DNA of 64,000 nucleotides from an uncultured Candidatus Melainabacteria bacterium. GTDB lineage: Bacteria > Cyanobacteriota > Vampirovibrionia > Gastranaerophilales > Gastranaerophilaceae. The DNA is taken from the NCBI GenBank assembly GCA_934728585.1, contig CAKVDZ010000009.1, positions 1 to 64,000 on the forward strand. The letters run 5' to 3'. Made by a program: the position numbers and the translations under genes. Below are positions 53,810 through 62,005 of this stretch, in pieces (position 1 is the stretch's first letter; each line of letters opens with the position of its first letter). Below the pieces are notes generated by a model. That model was not told the origin of the DNA. It saw only the letters and a program-made list of their open reading frames with translations, and did not search any database.

Positions 53810-53870
53810 AATCCCATGACAAAAATATTTTATGATAATATTATATATAAAAAACGGAGGAATTATTAAA

Positions 53871-55349
53871 ATGATAACTAAATGGGATAGCGCATTCGGT
53901 AAAAATGATATAAGAGGTATTTACGGACAAGATGTAACAGAAGAATTATACTTTTTTGTTGGTAAATCTTATGTAAGATATATTTCTGCAAAATCAGGAA
54001 AAGAAGCAAAAGATTTATGGATTACAGTTTGTCGTGATGCAAGAAAACACTCTCCAGCTTTAGCGAAAGCTCTAATTCAAGGTGTTACTTCTGCTGGTGC
54101 AAATGTTGTTGATTTAGGTCTTGCTCCTACTCCAATTGGTTATTATTCAGATGTTGTTGGTGTTAATCCAAAAGTTACTGATGGTGAAGATATTGATGGT
54201 GCTTTAATTGTTACAGCAAGTCACAATCCAAGCCAATACAACGGTTTAAAAATGACTCACAATGGTCAAATTTTAGGCGAACAAGCAATTCAAGAATTGT
54301 TGAAAATAGTTGCAGAAGTTAGCAAAGACTCGTTGCTTTCTCACACATTCGGAAAAGTTGAAGAATATGACTTAATTCCTGATTATATTGAAGTTATGAA
54401 GTTGAACTTTGGCAGAATTGGTGAAGGAGTTAAGGTTGTAGTTGATAGTGCAAATGGTACTGGCGGTGTTGTTGCTCCATCTTTATATCGCTCATTAGGT
54501 TGCGAAGTTATTGAGTTATACTCAAACCCAGACGGTAGATTTCCAAATCACCACCCAAACCCAAGTGATGAAAAAACTTTAGCCGATATTAAAAAAGCTG
54601 TAGTTGACAATAATGCAGATTTTGGTATTGCCTTTGACGGTGATAGCGATAGAATTGGTGTGATTGACTCAAAAGGTAATTCTATGACTGGTGATAAATT
54701 ACTTTTAATTTATGCCCTAGATGTTATCGAAAAATACAAAGATTCAGGCGTAAAACCAATTGTTGTTTCAGAAGTTAAATGCTCTCAAGTATTGTTTGAC
54801 ACAATTAACCAATCTGGTGCTGAAGCTATTATGTGCAAAACTGGTCATGGTTTTATCAAAGCAAAAATGAAAGAAACAAATGCAGTTCTTGCTGGTGAAA
54901 TGAGCGGTCATACTTTCTTTAAAGATAGATATTATGGATTTGACGATGCTGTTTATGCAGGTTGCAGAATTATTGAAATTGTAGCAAAACAAAAGAAAAC
55001 AAATCCATCTTTCAAAGTTGAAGATATGTTAGAACCATTTAACAAAGTTTATTCTTCTCATGAAGTACGTTTATCTTGTGATAACCAATACAAAAAGCCA
55101 GTTTTAGCTGAGTTTGAAGCATATGTTAATGAAAACCCAGATATGTTTGGTTCAAAAATCAAAGAAATTATTACCATTGACGGTATGAGAATTGTATTTG
55201 ATGGTGGTTTTGCTCTTGTTCGTCAAAGCAACACCGAACCTGTGTTTACATTACGTTTTGAAGCTAAAACTCAAGAAGAATGCGAACGTTTTGAAAACGT
55301 TATGGTTTCTAAAATTGAAGAATTTGTTAAGAATTGTAAACAAAATTAA
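53871..55349 (+). CDS. phosphomannomutase/phosphoglucomutase
   Basis: A 492-residue alpha-D-phosphohexomutase. The phosphoserine loop is TASHNPSQYNGLKMT (about residue 121), metal binding is DGDSDRIG (about 260-267), the sugar-binding loop is GEMSGHTFF, and the C-terminal phosphate-binding segment is RQSNTEPVFTLRFEA. It interconverts hexose 1- and 6-phosphates for polysaccharide or glycan synthesis. The start is ATG at 53871 with CGGAGG 12 nt upstream, not the ATG 13 codons before. Motifs do not decide between mannose and glucose preference; the GEMSGH loop is of the dual-specific PMM/PGM kind. Confidence 0.92.
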   Translation: MITKWDSAFGKNDIRGIYGQDVTEELYFFVGKSYVRYISAKSGKEAKDLWITVCRDARKHSPALAKALIQGVTSAGANVVDLGLAPTPIGYYSDVVGVNPKVTDGEDIDGALIVTASHNPSQYNGLKMTHNGQILGEQAIQELLKIVAEVSKDSLLSHTFGKVEEYDLIPDYIEVMKLNFGRIGEGVKVVVDSANGTGGVVAPSLYRSLGCEVIELYSNPDGRFPNHHPNPSDEKTLADIKKAVVDNNADFGIAFDGDSDRIGVIDSKGNSMTGDKLLLIYALDVIEKYKDSGVKPIVVSEVKCSQVLFDTINQSGAEAIMCKTGHGFIKAKMKETNAVLAGEMSGHTFFKDRYYGFDDAVYAGCRIIEIVAKQKKTNPSFKVEDMLEPFNKVYSSHEVRLSCDNQYKKPVLAEFEAYVNENPDMFGSKIKEIITIDGMRIVFDGGFALVRQSNTEPVFTLRFEAKTQEECERFENVMVSKIEEFVKNCKQN

Positions 55350-55370
55350 GGCTTGAATTTACAAAAAAGT

Positions 55371-55408
55371 CAATTTTTTCATCTAAAAAAACTTTATATA
55401 AGTACGAG
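55371..55408 (+). promoter_or_regulatory. shared promoter element, copy 3
   Basis: CAATTTTTTC, then ACTTTATATAAGTACGAG at 55391-55408, with 20 nt between the start of CAATT and ACTTTAT. The last 18 bases are identical to the element at 63707. Confidence 0.65.
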
Positions 55409-55426
55409 ATATTAGAGGATTTTTAG

Positions 55427-56701
55427 ATGACAAACAACGTAAATTATAATCCTAGTTTTACAGGTAATACTTATTATTTTTCACCAAAAGATGTTGAAAA
55501 CTTGACTAAATATGCAACAGGTGTTGCTATATCTCATCAACCAACTCTTGATGGTTCTGATTTGATGGCTGGTTGCGCTGGCAATTTGGCTGTTCAAGGT
55601 GTTCAATGGTTAAAAAATAACAAGGGTAATTATGCTGGTGCTTTAAAAACTCAAGCAGAAACTGCTAGACAAATGTCTAATTTGTATAAAACTCAAGACA
55701 CATTTACAAAAGGGATTGGGGCTGTAGCTAATGCAACATCTTCAGCTGAATTATTATCAATGATTCCATCTGCTGAAAAATTGTCTACAATGTCAAAATC
55801 TACTCAAAATTTATTTAAACAAGCTCAAATTGCTGCTGAAACTTTAGGTCAAACTGGTTCAACTCATGCTTATACAACTGCAAACCAATTATTGTGCCAA
55901 GCTAATGCAGCTGCGGCTAAAGAAGCTGCTTCTTCAGCAACAGGAATTTGGGGTAAAGTTAAAAACTTCTTTGGTATAAATAAAGCTTCTGCTGCAATTA
56001 ACACTGCTGCAGCTGGTAGCAAAGTAGGTAGTGCTTGCTGGAATACATTCAAATCTCAAGGTGGTCCAGCTATGTTAGTTATAGAGGGTGCAACTGAAAC
56101 TATTACTAACGTATATCCAACATTCAAACAATTAGGTGTAAAAGCTGGTATGAAACAAGTTGGTAAATCTGCCGTTAAGACTTGTGCTTCAGTTGGTGGT
56201 TGGGTAGCTGGTGCTGCTTTAGGTACTAAACTTGGTGCTGCAATTGGTTCAATTATCCCTGGGGCTGGTACAGCTGTAGGTGCTGTAGTTGGTGCTGCTG
56301 TTGGTACAATCTGTTCATTACTTGGTGGTACTATTGGTAGCAAACTTGCTAAAAAAGGTGCTGAAAAAATTGTTGGTAAAGATGAATTAGTTCTTGCTCA
56401 AGAACGTCAAGCTAAACAATTGGCTCAACAAGCTCAAGTTGACGGAAATGTATTAAATCAAGTTGTTGGTGCAGCTTCTGAAAGACTTAACCAAGAAGGC
56501 GTTGGAACTGATGATTCAAAAATTGCTTTTACAAGTTTACAAGCTGTTCAATCAGGAAATTCAATAGCAACAAGAACTCAATCTCCATCAACTCAACAAG
56601 CAAATGCTTCAAATCAAACAAACCCATTTATGAATAATGTTCAAGGTTTCACTGATAGTGCGATGTTAGAACAATTCTCTAGACAATATGGTTTAGTATA
56701 A
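55427..56701 (+). CDS. glycine-zipper protein of unknown function
   Basis: A 424-residue protein without a signal peptide. The N-terminus contains NYNPSFTGNTYYFSP, a short F-T-G motif. Residues 60-250 are Ala/Lys/Gln-rich helical sequence. Residues about 255-310 form a glycine zipper (GWVAGAALGTKLGAAIGS, then GTAVGAVVGAAVGTI), a pattern able to insert into membranes or pack helices. The last 100 residues are polar, Gln/Ser/Asn-rich. The function is unknown, and its N-terminal motif and composition recall the tandem paralogues at 26 kb. It is driven by the same promoter element with a leader of only about 20 nt, TTAGAGG as ribosome site, and ends at a strong terminator. Confidence 0.7.
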   Translation: MTNNVNYNPSFTGNTYYFSPKDVENLTKYATGVAISHQPTLDGSDLMAGCAGNLAVQGVQWLKNNKGNYAGALKTQAETARQMSNLYKTQDTFTKGIGAVANATSSAELLSMIPSAEKLSTMSKSTQNLFKQAQIAAETLGQTGSTHAYTTANQLLCQANAAAAKEAASSATGIWGKVKNFFGINKASAAINTAAAGSKVGSACWNTFKSQGGPAMLVIEGATETITNVYPTFKQLGVKAGMKQVGKSAVKTCASVGGWVAGAALGTKLGAAIGSIIPGAGTAVGAVVGAAVGTICSLLGGTIGSKLAKKGAEKIVGKDELVLAQERQAKQLAQQAQVDGNVLNQVVGAASERLNQEGVGTDDSKIAFTSLQAVQSGNSIATRTQSPSTQQANASNQTNPFMNNVQGFTDSAMLEQFSRQYGLV

Positions 56702-56718
56702 TAAAAAAGAAAAATAGA

Positions 56719-56752
56719 AAAACACCGAACTCATTGAGTTCGGTGTTTTCTT
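56719..56752 (+). terminator. intrinsic terminator after the glycine-zipper gene
   Basis: AAACACCGAACTCA and TGAGTTCGGTGTTT make a 14-bp stem around a minimal loop, followed by TCTTG. This is a strong hairpin 16 bases after the stop codon. Confidence 0.9.
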
Positions 56753-56763
56753 GTGTAATCTGT

Positions 56764-56789
56764 ATTGACATATAGGTAGATATGTCAAT
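56764..56789. repeat. 10-bp inverted repeat with 6-nt loop
   Basis: ATTGACATAT and ATATGTCAAT around AGGTAG. It sits 33 bases beyond the stop of the small minus-strand ORF and 12 bases beyond the terminator of the gene on the other side. There is no T-run, so an operator or transcript-end structure is possible. Confidence 0.6.
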
Positions 56790-56821
56790 ATTTCCCCTAA
56801 TCTAATAGCTTTAATTGCTAA

Positions 56822-57001
56822 CTAAAGTGATGATACGTGATAATCACGTTCAATAACTGTTTGTGAAGATTCTAATGCTACTTCTAAAGTTTTTTCAATA
56901 AAACATTTAATAGTTTCAATATCTTTTTTCAAGTTAATGAAGTTTAATGTTTTTTGTTCTTCTAATGCTTTATGGAATCTTTCATAATTTACTTTTCTCA
57001 T
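56822..57001 (-). CDS. small 59-residue protein of unknown function
   Basis: The frame runs from ATG at 57001 to TAG at 56822. The product (RKVNYERFHKALEEQKTLNF, then KKDIETIKCFIEKTLEVALE) is amphipathic and predicted as two helices with heptad-like spacing, so a small coiled-coil dimer is possible. AGGAGTG lies 7 nt before the ATG, a strong ribosome site that supports translation. A 7-bp inverted repeat (57023-57029 with 57054-57060) surrounds the presumed transcription start. It is too short for a 60-residue ORF cut-off and I match it to no family. Confidence 0.6.
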   Translation of the reverse strand: MRKVNYERFHKALEEQKTLNFINLKKDIETIKCFIEKTLEVALESSQTVIERDYHVSSL

Positions 57002-57022
57002 AATCTACACTCCTATATTCTT

Positions 57023-57060
57023 GTATTACATATCTCTCATACCTTTTATATCGGTAATAC
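57023..57060. promoter_or_regulatory. inverted repeat in the leader of the small ORF
   Basis: GTATTAC (57023-57029) and GTAATAC (57054-57060) flank 24 bases that include GATATAAAAGG on the minus strand, a candidate -10. It may be an operator spanning the promoter of the 59-residue ORF. Confidence 0.4.
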
Positions 57061-57072
57061 AGAGTGAGAACT

Positions 57073-57819
57073 TTAGAGTTTTGATGATTTTCTGTTACAA
57101 AAGTTCACAAATTGATTTAAAATATGAGGATAAGATTTTATAATTAATCCCCTCAAATCATTGTCTTTAATGAGATTTAAAGCTTCGTGTCTAATGATAA
57201 AATTATTTCGTAAATTAATAAAAAAACGACCTTTTGTTTTTCCAGCATTTGCTTCATGTTCTCTTTTGTTTACTAAATTTTTAGATATTGTCATGGAATT
57301 TGCTTGTAAGTGCACAAGGTTAAAAATAAGCTTATCAGGACATATTCGCCATAAGTTCGTATTTATGTAATCTTTTAAACATGTTAGATATTTGCGCTTT
57401 ATCATGCCACAGCTCATTGGCGCCCACCACCAACCTCCAAAACTGTGTGTTTTGGGAGTTAGTAATTCATCTTGTGAGGAATTACAAGTTACAAGTCCAA
57501 CATTATTCTCTCTTAACGCTTTTATTAAAATTTCGGCATAATCAGCTGAAATTTTATCATCTGAATCTATTATGGAGATAAATTCTCCTGTTGCGTATTC
57601 TAATCCTGTTAAAATAGAAGCAAGTTGTCCTTTATTTGTATCATGTTTAATTAATTTTATATTGGAAATATTTTCTAATATTGCAACAGAACTATCTTTT
57701 GAAGCATCGTCAACAACAATAATTTCAAAATCTTTGTATGTTTGATTTTTTATGCTTGAAATTGTTTCTTCAATATATTTTGCGTAATTATAAGAAGTAA
57801 CAATAAAGCTTACAGTCAT
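57073..57819 (-). CDS. family 2 glycosyltransferase
   Basis: A 248-residue GT-A enzyme. It starts VSFIVTSYNYAKYIEETISSIKNQTYKDFEIIVVDDASKD. The DxD motif is SIIDSDDK (about residue 98), and GGWWWAPMSCGMIKRKYL contains the aromatic acceptor region. It has no membrane segment. It probably adds one sugar to a surface glycan; donor and acceptor are unknown. The start overlaps the stop of the DUF475 gene by one base, so the three-gene minus-strand unit (kinase, DUF475, GT2) appears co-transcribed. Confidence 0.88.
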   Translation of the reverse strand: MTVSFIVTSYNYAKYIEETISSIKNQTYKDFEIIVVDDASKDSSVAILENISNIKLIKHDTNKGQLASILTGLEYATGEFISIIDSDDKISADYAEILIKALRENNVGLVTCNSSQDELLTPKTHSFGGWWWAPMSCGMIKRKYLTCLKDYINTNLWRICPDKLIFNLVHLQANSMTISKNLVNKREHEANAGKTKGRFFINLRNNFIIRHEALNLIKDNDLRGLIIKSYPHILNQFVNFCNRKSSKL

Positions 57820-58853
57820 TAGTTTTGCCCTTTTTTGTTGTAAGCAAATGATGAAAATAATGACGCAAGAATAAATCCAAGTCCAACCAGACCTGTTACT
57901 ACTTCTGGAACTTCAACGCATGTAGAAATAAACATTATTAGTGCTAACGCTCCAATTGCCCAATGTGCGCCGTGTTCTAGGTATACATATTGATCTAGAG
58001 TTTTCTTTTCAACAAGCATTATAGTTAAAGAACGAACGAACATCGCACCAATCGATAAGCCAATTGTGATAATTAAAATGTCTTGACTTAGTGCAAAGGC
58101 GCCTAAAACACCATCAAGTGAGAATGACGCGTCAATTAATTCCAAGTATAAAAATGCAACTAATCCTCCGCCTTTCGCGCATTGAGCTAGTTCAAGAGCT
58201 CGTTTTTCTTCGTGTTTTTCTAACCAGTGAGTAATTCCATCGATTAACAAATATGTAATTACTCCAACGACACCTGAAAATAGAACTGAAGCTTTAAATT
58301 CAGGTGCTATAAAGTGTTGAGTTATTAGTACTGCAATTAATGTTACAACAGTTTCAAAGCCTTTTATATTACCGAGATGAGAGCAACAAGGCTCAATTCC
58401 TTTTATCCAATGAACCTCTTTTTCGCAATTAAAGAAGTAATTCATAAACAGCATTAATAAGAACGCTCCACCAAAAGCAACAATTGGTGCGTGAGTTAAA
58501 TGTAAATAGTGAGCATATTGTTGAGAATCAGTAAGTGCTATTTGAGCAACCTTAACAATACTCAACTTAGCAAAAATTCCGACAACTAAAAGTGGAAATA
58601 AAAATCTCATACCAAATACAGCGATTAAAATCCCCCAAGTTAAAAATCGATGTTGCCAGATATGTTCCATTTTTTCTAGTTTTAACGCATTAACAACCGC
58701 GTTATCAAAAGATAAACTTACTTCTAATATACCCAAAATTAGGGCAATAAATACACATAAAAATCCAGAACCATTATGAACGTGTTCCCCCCAGAAGTAA
58801 GCGGCTATTATACCTAAAATAGTTACAAGGAACGAACCTTTAAAGTATTTCAT
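57819..58853 (-). CDS. DUF475/TerC-like integral membrane protein
   Basis: A 344-residue protein with about nine membrane helices. SLSFDNAVVNALKL and ELIDASFSLDGVLGAFALS carry the acidic residues inside helices typical of the TerC/DUF475 group, which is linked to metal (manganese) efflux. Two short cysteine or histidine motifs (EPCCSHLG; GEHVHNG) may add metal ligands. The membrane location is clear; transport is inferred from the related TerC family. Its ends overlap the neighbours by one base each (kinase upstream, GT2 downstream). Confidence 0.82.
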   Translation of the reverse strand: MKYFKGSFLVTILGIIAAYFWGEHVHNGSGFLCVFIALILGILEVSLSFDNAVVNALKLEKMEHIWQHRFLTWGILIAVFGMRFLFPLLVVGIFAKLSIVKVAQIALTDSQQYAHYLHLTHAPIVAFGGAFLLMLFMNYFFNCEKEVHWIKGIEPCCSHLGNIKGFETVVTLIAVLITQHFIAPEFKASVLFSGVVGVITYLLIDGITHWLEKHEEKRALELAQCAKGGGLVAFLYLELIDASFSLDGVLGAFALSQDILIITIGLSIGAMFVRSLTIMLVEKKTLDQYVYLEHGAHWAIGALALIMFISTCVEVPEVVTGLVGLGFILASLFSSFAYNKKGQN

Positions 58854-59365
58854 TATTTTAAATCCTCTATTAATTTATAAGCTTTTTCTTTTAATGTTTC
58901 GTAGTCAGAATCGTTTTTGATTATGTAATCCCAGTCGGTGATATTATCAAGTCCAGTTTCTGTAATATCATTTTCGCCAATCAATTCGCCTCTTTGGGCT
59001 CTAATTTCTCTTGGACATTCGACTCTAATAGCAATAGCTCCAGCTTTTTTGAATGTTTCGTATTCAAAAGGTACACGAACATCTGTAACCATTATGTTAC
59101 CGTTTTCTGCGATAATTTTCTTTAGCCAGTAATCATCGCTTTGACTTCTGCCCCAGTTACCTAAATCAATCAAACCTTGTCTATATTGAGCTTTGTTTTT
59201 TTCAATTTCTTCGTATGTAAGGTTGTGTTGGCGACCGTATTCTAATTTAATAATATCGCCCATAGCACATCTGTGGTATTCTGGCATGTTTTCCAATAAA
59301 ATTTTTGCCAAAGTATCTTTTCCAGAATATTGCTTTCCTGAAAATATAATAATTTTGTCTGCCAT
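58853..59365 (-). CDS. P-loop nucleotide kinase-like protein
   Basis: A 170-residue protein. Walker A is FSGKQYSGKDTLAKIL (about residues 8-23), then GDIIKLEYGRQ, VTDVRVPFEYETFKKAGAIAIRVECP and a short LID-like part. It matches deoxynucleoside monophosphate kinase or phosphomevalonate-kinase-like P-loop proteins, as in phages and some bacteria; the substrate is not readable. GGGGAT serves as ribosome site. It is the first gene of the unit with DUF475 and GT2. Confidence 0.65.
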   Translation of the reverse strand: MADKIIIFSGKQYSGKDTLAKILLENMPEYHRCAMGDIIKLEYGRQHNLTYEEIEKNKAQYRQGLIDLGNWGRSQSDDYWLKKIIAENGNIMVTDVRVPFEYETFKKAGAIAIRVECPREIRAQRGELIGENDITETGLDNITDWDYIIKNDSDYETLKEKAYKLIEDLK

Positions 59366-59432
59366 TTTGTTATCCCCGTTAGTTTTATGTGGTCATTATA
59401 TGTCAAATAAATTAATAATTCAATAATTGACC

Positions 59433-59462
59433 TTGATTTTTGGCATGCCTTTAGGCTATAAT
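59433..59462 (+). promoter_or_regulatory. glyQ promoter
   Basis: TTGATT (59433-59438), 18 nt, TATAAT (59457-59462). The start codon is 40 nt downstream, with only CGGAA as a weak ribosome site. No T-box-like anticodon leader is visible. Confidence 0.5.
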
Positions 59463-59501
59463 AAACTAAAGTTTATAGTAGTTGGAAAGTCGGAATATAA
59501 A

Positions 59502-60377
59502 ATGGCATTAAATTTTCAAGAATTAATCTTTAATTTACAAAAATATTGGGCAGATCAAGGCTGTATTGTTCAACAACCTTATGATATTGAAAAAGGTGCG
59601 TCAACAATGAACCCTGCAACATTCTTAAAAGCATTGGGACCAGAACCTTGGCATACTGCTATGGTTGAACCTTGTAGACGTCCTACAGACGCTAGATATG
59701 GCGAAAACCCAAACAGATTAGGACATTATTATCAATTCCAAGTAATAATGAAGCCTACTCCAAAAGATGCTCAAGAACTTTACTTGAAATCTCTAGAAGC
59801 TATCGGTATTGATTTGACAAAACACGATGTTCGTTTCGTTGAGGATAACTGGGAATCACCAACTTTAGGTGCTGCTGGTGTAGGTTGGGAAGTTTGGCTT
59901 GATGGTATGGAAATTACTCAATTTACATACTTCCAACAAGTTGGAGGTTTAGAAGTTAAGCCCGTAGCTTTAGAATTGACTTATGGTGTTGAACGTATTG
60001 CTATGTATTTGCAAAATGTACAACATTTCAAAGATATTAAATGGAATGAAAGATATAATTATGGTGAAATCTTCATGCAAAATGAAGTAGAACAATCAAA
60101 ATATAATTTTGAAGTTTCAAATGCGGATTCTTTATTCAAAATGTTTGATTTGTTCCAAGCAGAAGTAGATAACTGTGTTGAAAATGAGTTAGTATTACCT
60201 GCTTATGATTACGTTCTAAAATGTTCTCATACTTTCAATCTTCTTGATGCAAGAGGTGTAATTAGTAAAGATGAACGTAACAATTTCATAAACCGTATTA
60301 GAACAATGGCTTCAAAAGTAGCTAAATTGTATGTAGTTCAAAGAGAAAAATTAGGTTTCCCTCTTTGTAAGGATTAG
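59502..60377 (+). CDS. glyQ: glycyl-tRNA synthetase alpha subunit
   Basis: A 291-residue class II synthetase catalytic subunit. [70 protein letters not shown] [20 protein letters not shown] and [23 protein letters not shown] are canonical and include class II motifs 2 and 3. It joins glycine to tRNA-Gly in an alpha2-beta2 complex, but the beta subunit gene (glyS), which almost always follows, is absent here; two amino acid permeases follow instead. ATG at 59502 begins the conserved domain; the longer frame upstream starts at TTG with no support. Confidence 0.96.
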   Translation: MALNFQELIFNLQKYWADQGCIVQQPYDIEKGASTMNPATFLKALGPEPWHTAMVEPCRRPTDARYGENPNRLGHYYQFQVIMKPTPKDAQELYLKSLEAIGIDLTKHDVRFVEDNWESPTLGAAGVGWEVWLDGMEITQFTYFQQVGGLEVKPVALELTYGVERIAMYLQNVQHFKDIKWNERYNYGEIFMQNEVEQSKYNFEVSNADSLFKMFDLFQAEVDNCVENELVLPAYDYVLKCSHTFNLLDARGVISKDERNNFINRIRTMASKVAKLYVVQREKLGFPLCKD

Positions 60378-60394
60378 TGACACGAAAGAAAGAA

Positions 60395-62005
60395 ATGGCA
60401 ACAAAAAGAGAATTTAGAATTGATTTTACAAAAGCTGGATTGATGAATATCTTAAAACGCAAAAATCCAGATGAAATGATAAAAGACGCAAAGCGTAACG
60501 GTTTAAAAAAGACATTAAATGCAATTGATTTAGTAATTTTAGGTATCGGTATTCTTATAGGTTCTGGTATTTTTGCTGTAGTTGGTATTGCTGCTGCTAC
60601 TCCAGGAACAGGTGCTGGTCCAGCATTAGTTTTATCAATGATAATTGCAGCTTTTGCGTGTGTATTTTCTGCTCTATGCTATTGCGAATTTGCAGCGATG
60701 CTTCCTGTTGCTGGTGGTGCATATGTTTATACGTTTGCCACTTTAGGTGAATTTATGGCATGGATGGTTGGTTGCGTATTAATGCTTGAATACGGTATTG
60801 GCTTTATTGGTGTTGCTTGCGCTTGGTCAAATTATTTTGTTCAATTCTTGAAAGGTTTTGAAGGTCATTTGCCAAGTTTATTAACAAACCCTCCAATTTG
60901 GTTGATTTCTGATTATAGTTCAGCGCTTAAAGTGTTGGGTGATAGTGCAAATGACATAATCCCGACAATTTGCGGTATACCTTTCTGTATTAATTTGCCA
61001 GCTATTTTAATTATTATATTAATCGCTTTTATCTTAAAAAGCGGAACAAAAGATTCAACTATTATGGCTACTGTTATGGTAGTTATTAAATTAGCTGTTA
61101 TTGCTTCATTCGTTCTTGTAGGTGCTTTTTATGTAAGACCTGAAAACTGGGTTCCATTTGCGCCAAACGGAATGAACGGTATTTTTAGTGGTGCATTTAT
61201 AATTTTCTTTGCATATATTGGCTTTGATGCTTTGGCAACAACTGCCGAAGAATGTAAAAATCCGCAAAAAGATTTACCTATTGGTATTATAGGCTCATTA
61301 CTTGTAACAACAATAGTTTATGTTCTTGTAGCGTTAGTTCTAACAGGTATGCAACCAACTAGCGGAGTTGTTATTCCTCAAGAATTCTTAAAGGCTCCAA
61401 TGGTTTACGTTATGAGTATGGTTCACCAAGATTGGGTTGCAGGATTTATTTCAGTGGGTTCTTTGGCTGGTTTAACCTCTGTATTACTTGTAATGTTAAT
61501 GGCTACAACAAGAATATTATACGCTATGAGTCGTGACAACTTCTTGCCATCTATATTTAGAAAATTAAATAGAAAAACTAGAACTCCTAATTTGTTGACT
61601 TACACGGTTGCGGGTATCTCAATTATCGGTGTATTAACACTAGATTTGGGCGCAGCTGCAGAACTTTGTAATTATGGTGCGTTCACATCGTTTATAATCG
61701 TTTGTGTTGCTGTTTTAATTTTAAGAAAAGTTGATCCAGACAGAAAAAGACCATTTAAGGTTCCATTTTCTCCTTGGTTCCCATTGATGGGGATAATTTG
61801 TTTATTAGGTTTGATGATTTACTTCTTGATGACTTCAGCAAGTGTAATGTCGGCTATGTTATTCCCAGTTTGGATTGGTATTAGCGCATTAGTTTATTTC
61901 CACTATGGTTATAAAAAGAACCGTAAAAAAGAAGCAAAACGTTTGGAAATAAAACTTAAGGCTATTGAAAAAACTAGATTGAAAGAATTAGAGAATGGAC
62001 AATAA
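60395..62005 (+). CDS. APC-family amino acid permease, copy 1
   Basis: A 536-residue permease with about 12-14 membrane helices. The start KKTLNAIDLVILGIGILIGSGIFAVVGIAAATPGTGAGPAL holds the GSGIF substrate-binding loop, and SALCYCEFAAMLPVAGGAYVYT and GFDALATTAEECKNPQKDLPIGI are typical of the cationic amino acid transporter branch. It is probably an amino acid uptake system. I prefer ATG at 60395, but a GTG at 60377 preceded by AAGGA and overlapping the glyQ stop is equally possible. It is tandem with a close paralogue. Confidence 0.9.
   Translation: MATKREFRIDFTKAGLMNILKRKNPDEMIKDAKRNGLKKTLNAIDLVILGIGILIGSGIFAVVGIAAATPGTGAGPALVLSMIIAAFACVFSALCYCEFAAMLPVAGGAYVYTFATLGEFMAWMVGCVLMLEYGIGFIGVACAWSNYFVQFLKGFEGHLPSLLTNPPIWLISDYSSALKVLGDSANDIIPTICGIPFCINLPAILIIILIAFILKSGTKDSTIMATVMVVIKLAVIASFVLVGAFYVRPENWVPFAPNGMNGIFSGAFIIFFAYIGFDALATTAEECKNPQKDLPIGIIGSLLVTTIVYVLVALVLTGMQPTSGVVIPQEFLKAPMVYVMSMVHQDWVAGFISVGSLAGLTSVLLVMLMATTRILYAMSRDNFLPSIFRKLNRKTRTPNLLTYTVAGISIIGVLTLDLGAAAELCNYGAFTSFIIVCVAVLILRKVDPDRKRPFKVPFSPWFPLMGIICLLGLMIYFLMTSASVMSAMLFPVWIGISALVYFHYGYKKNRKKEAKRLEIKLKAIEKTRLKELENGQ

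Noticed and set aside
59380..59501. T-box leader before glyQ
   Set aside because: The transcribed leader is only about 35 nt, too short, and no T-box sequence or antiterminator is visible.
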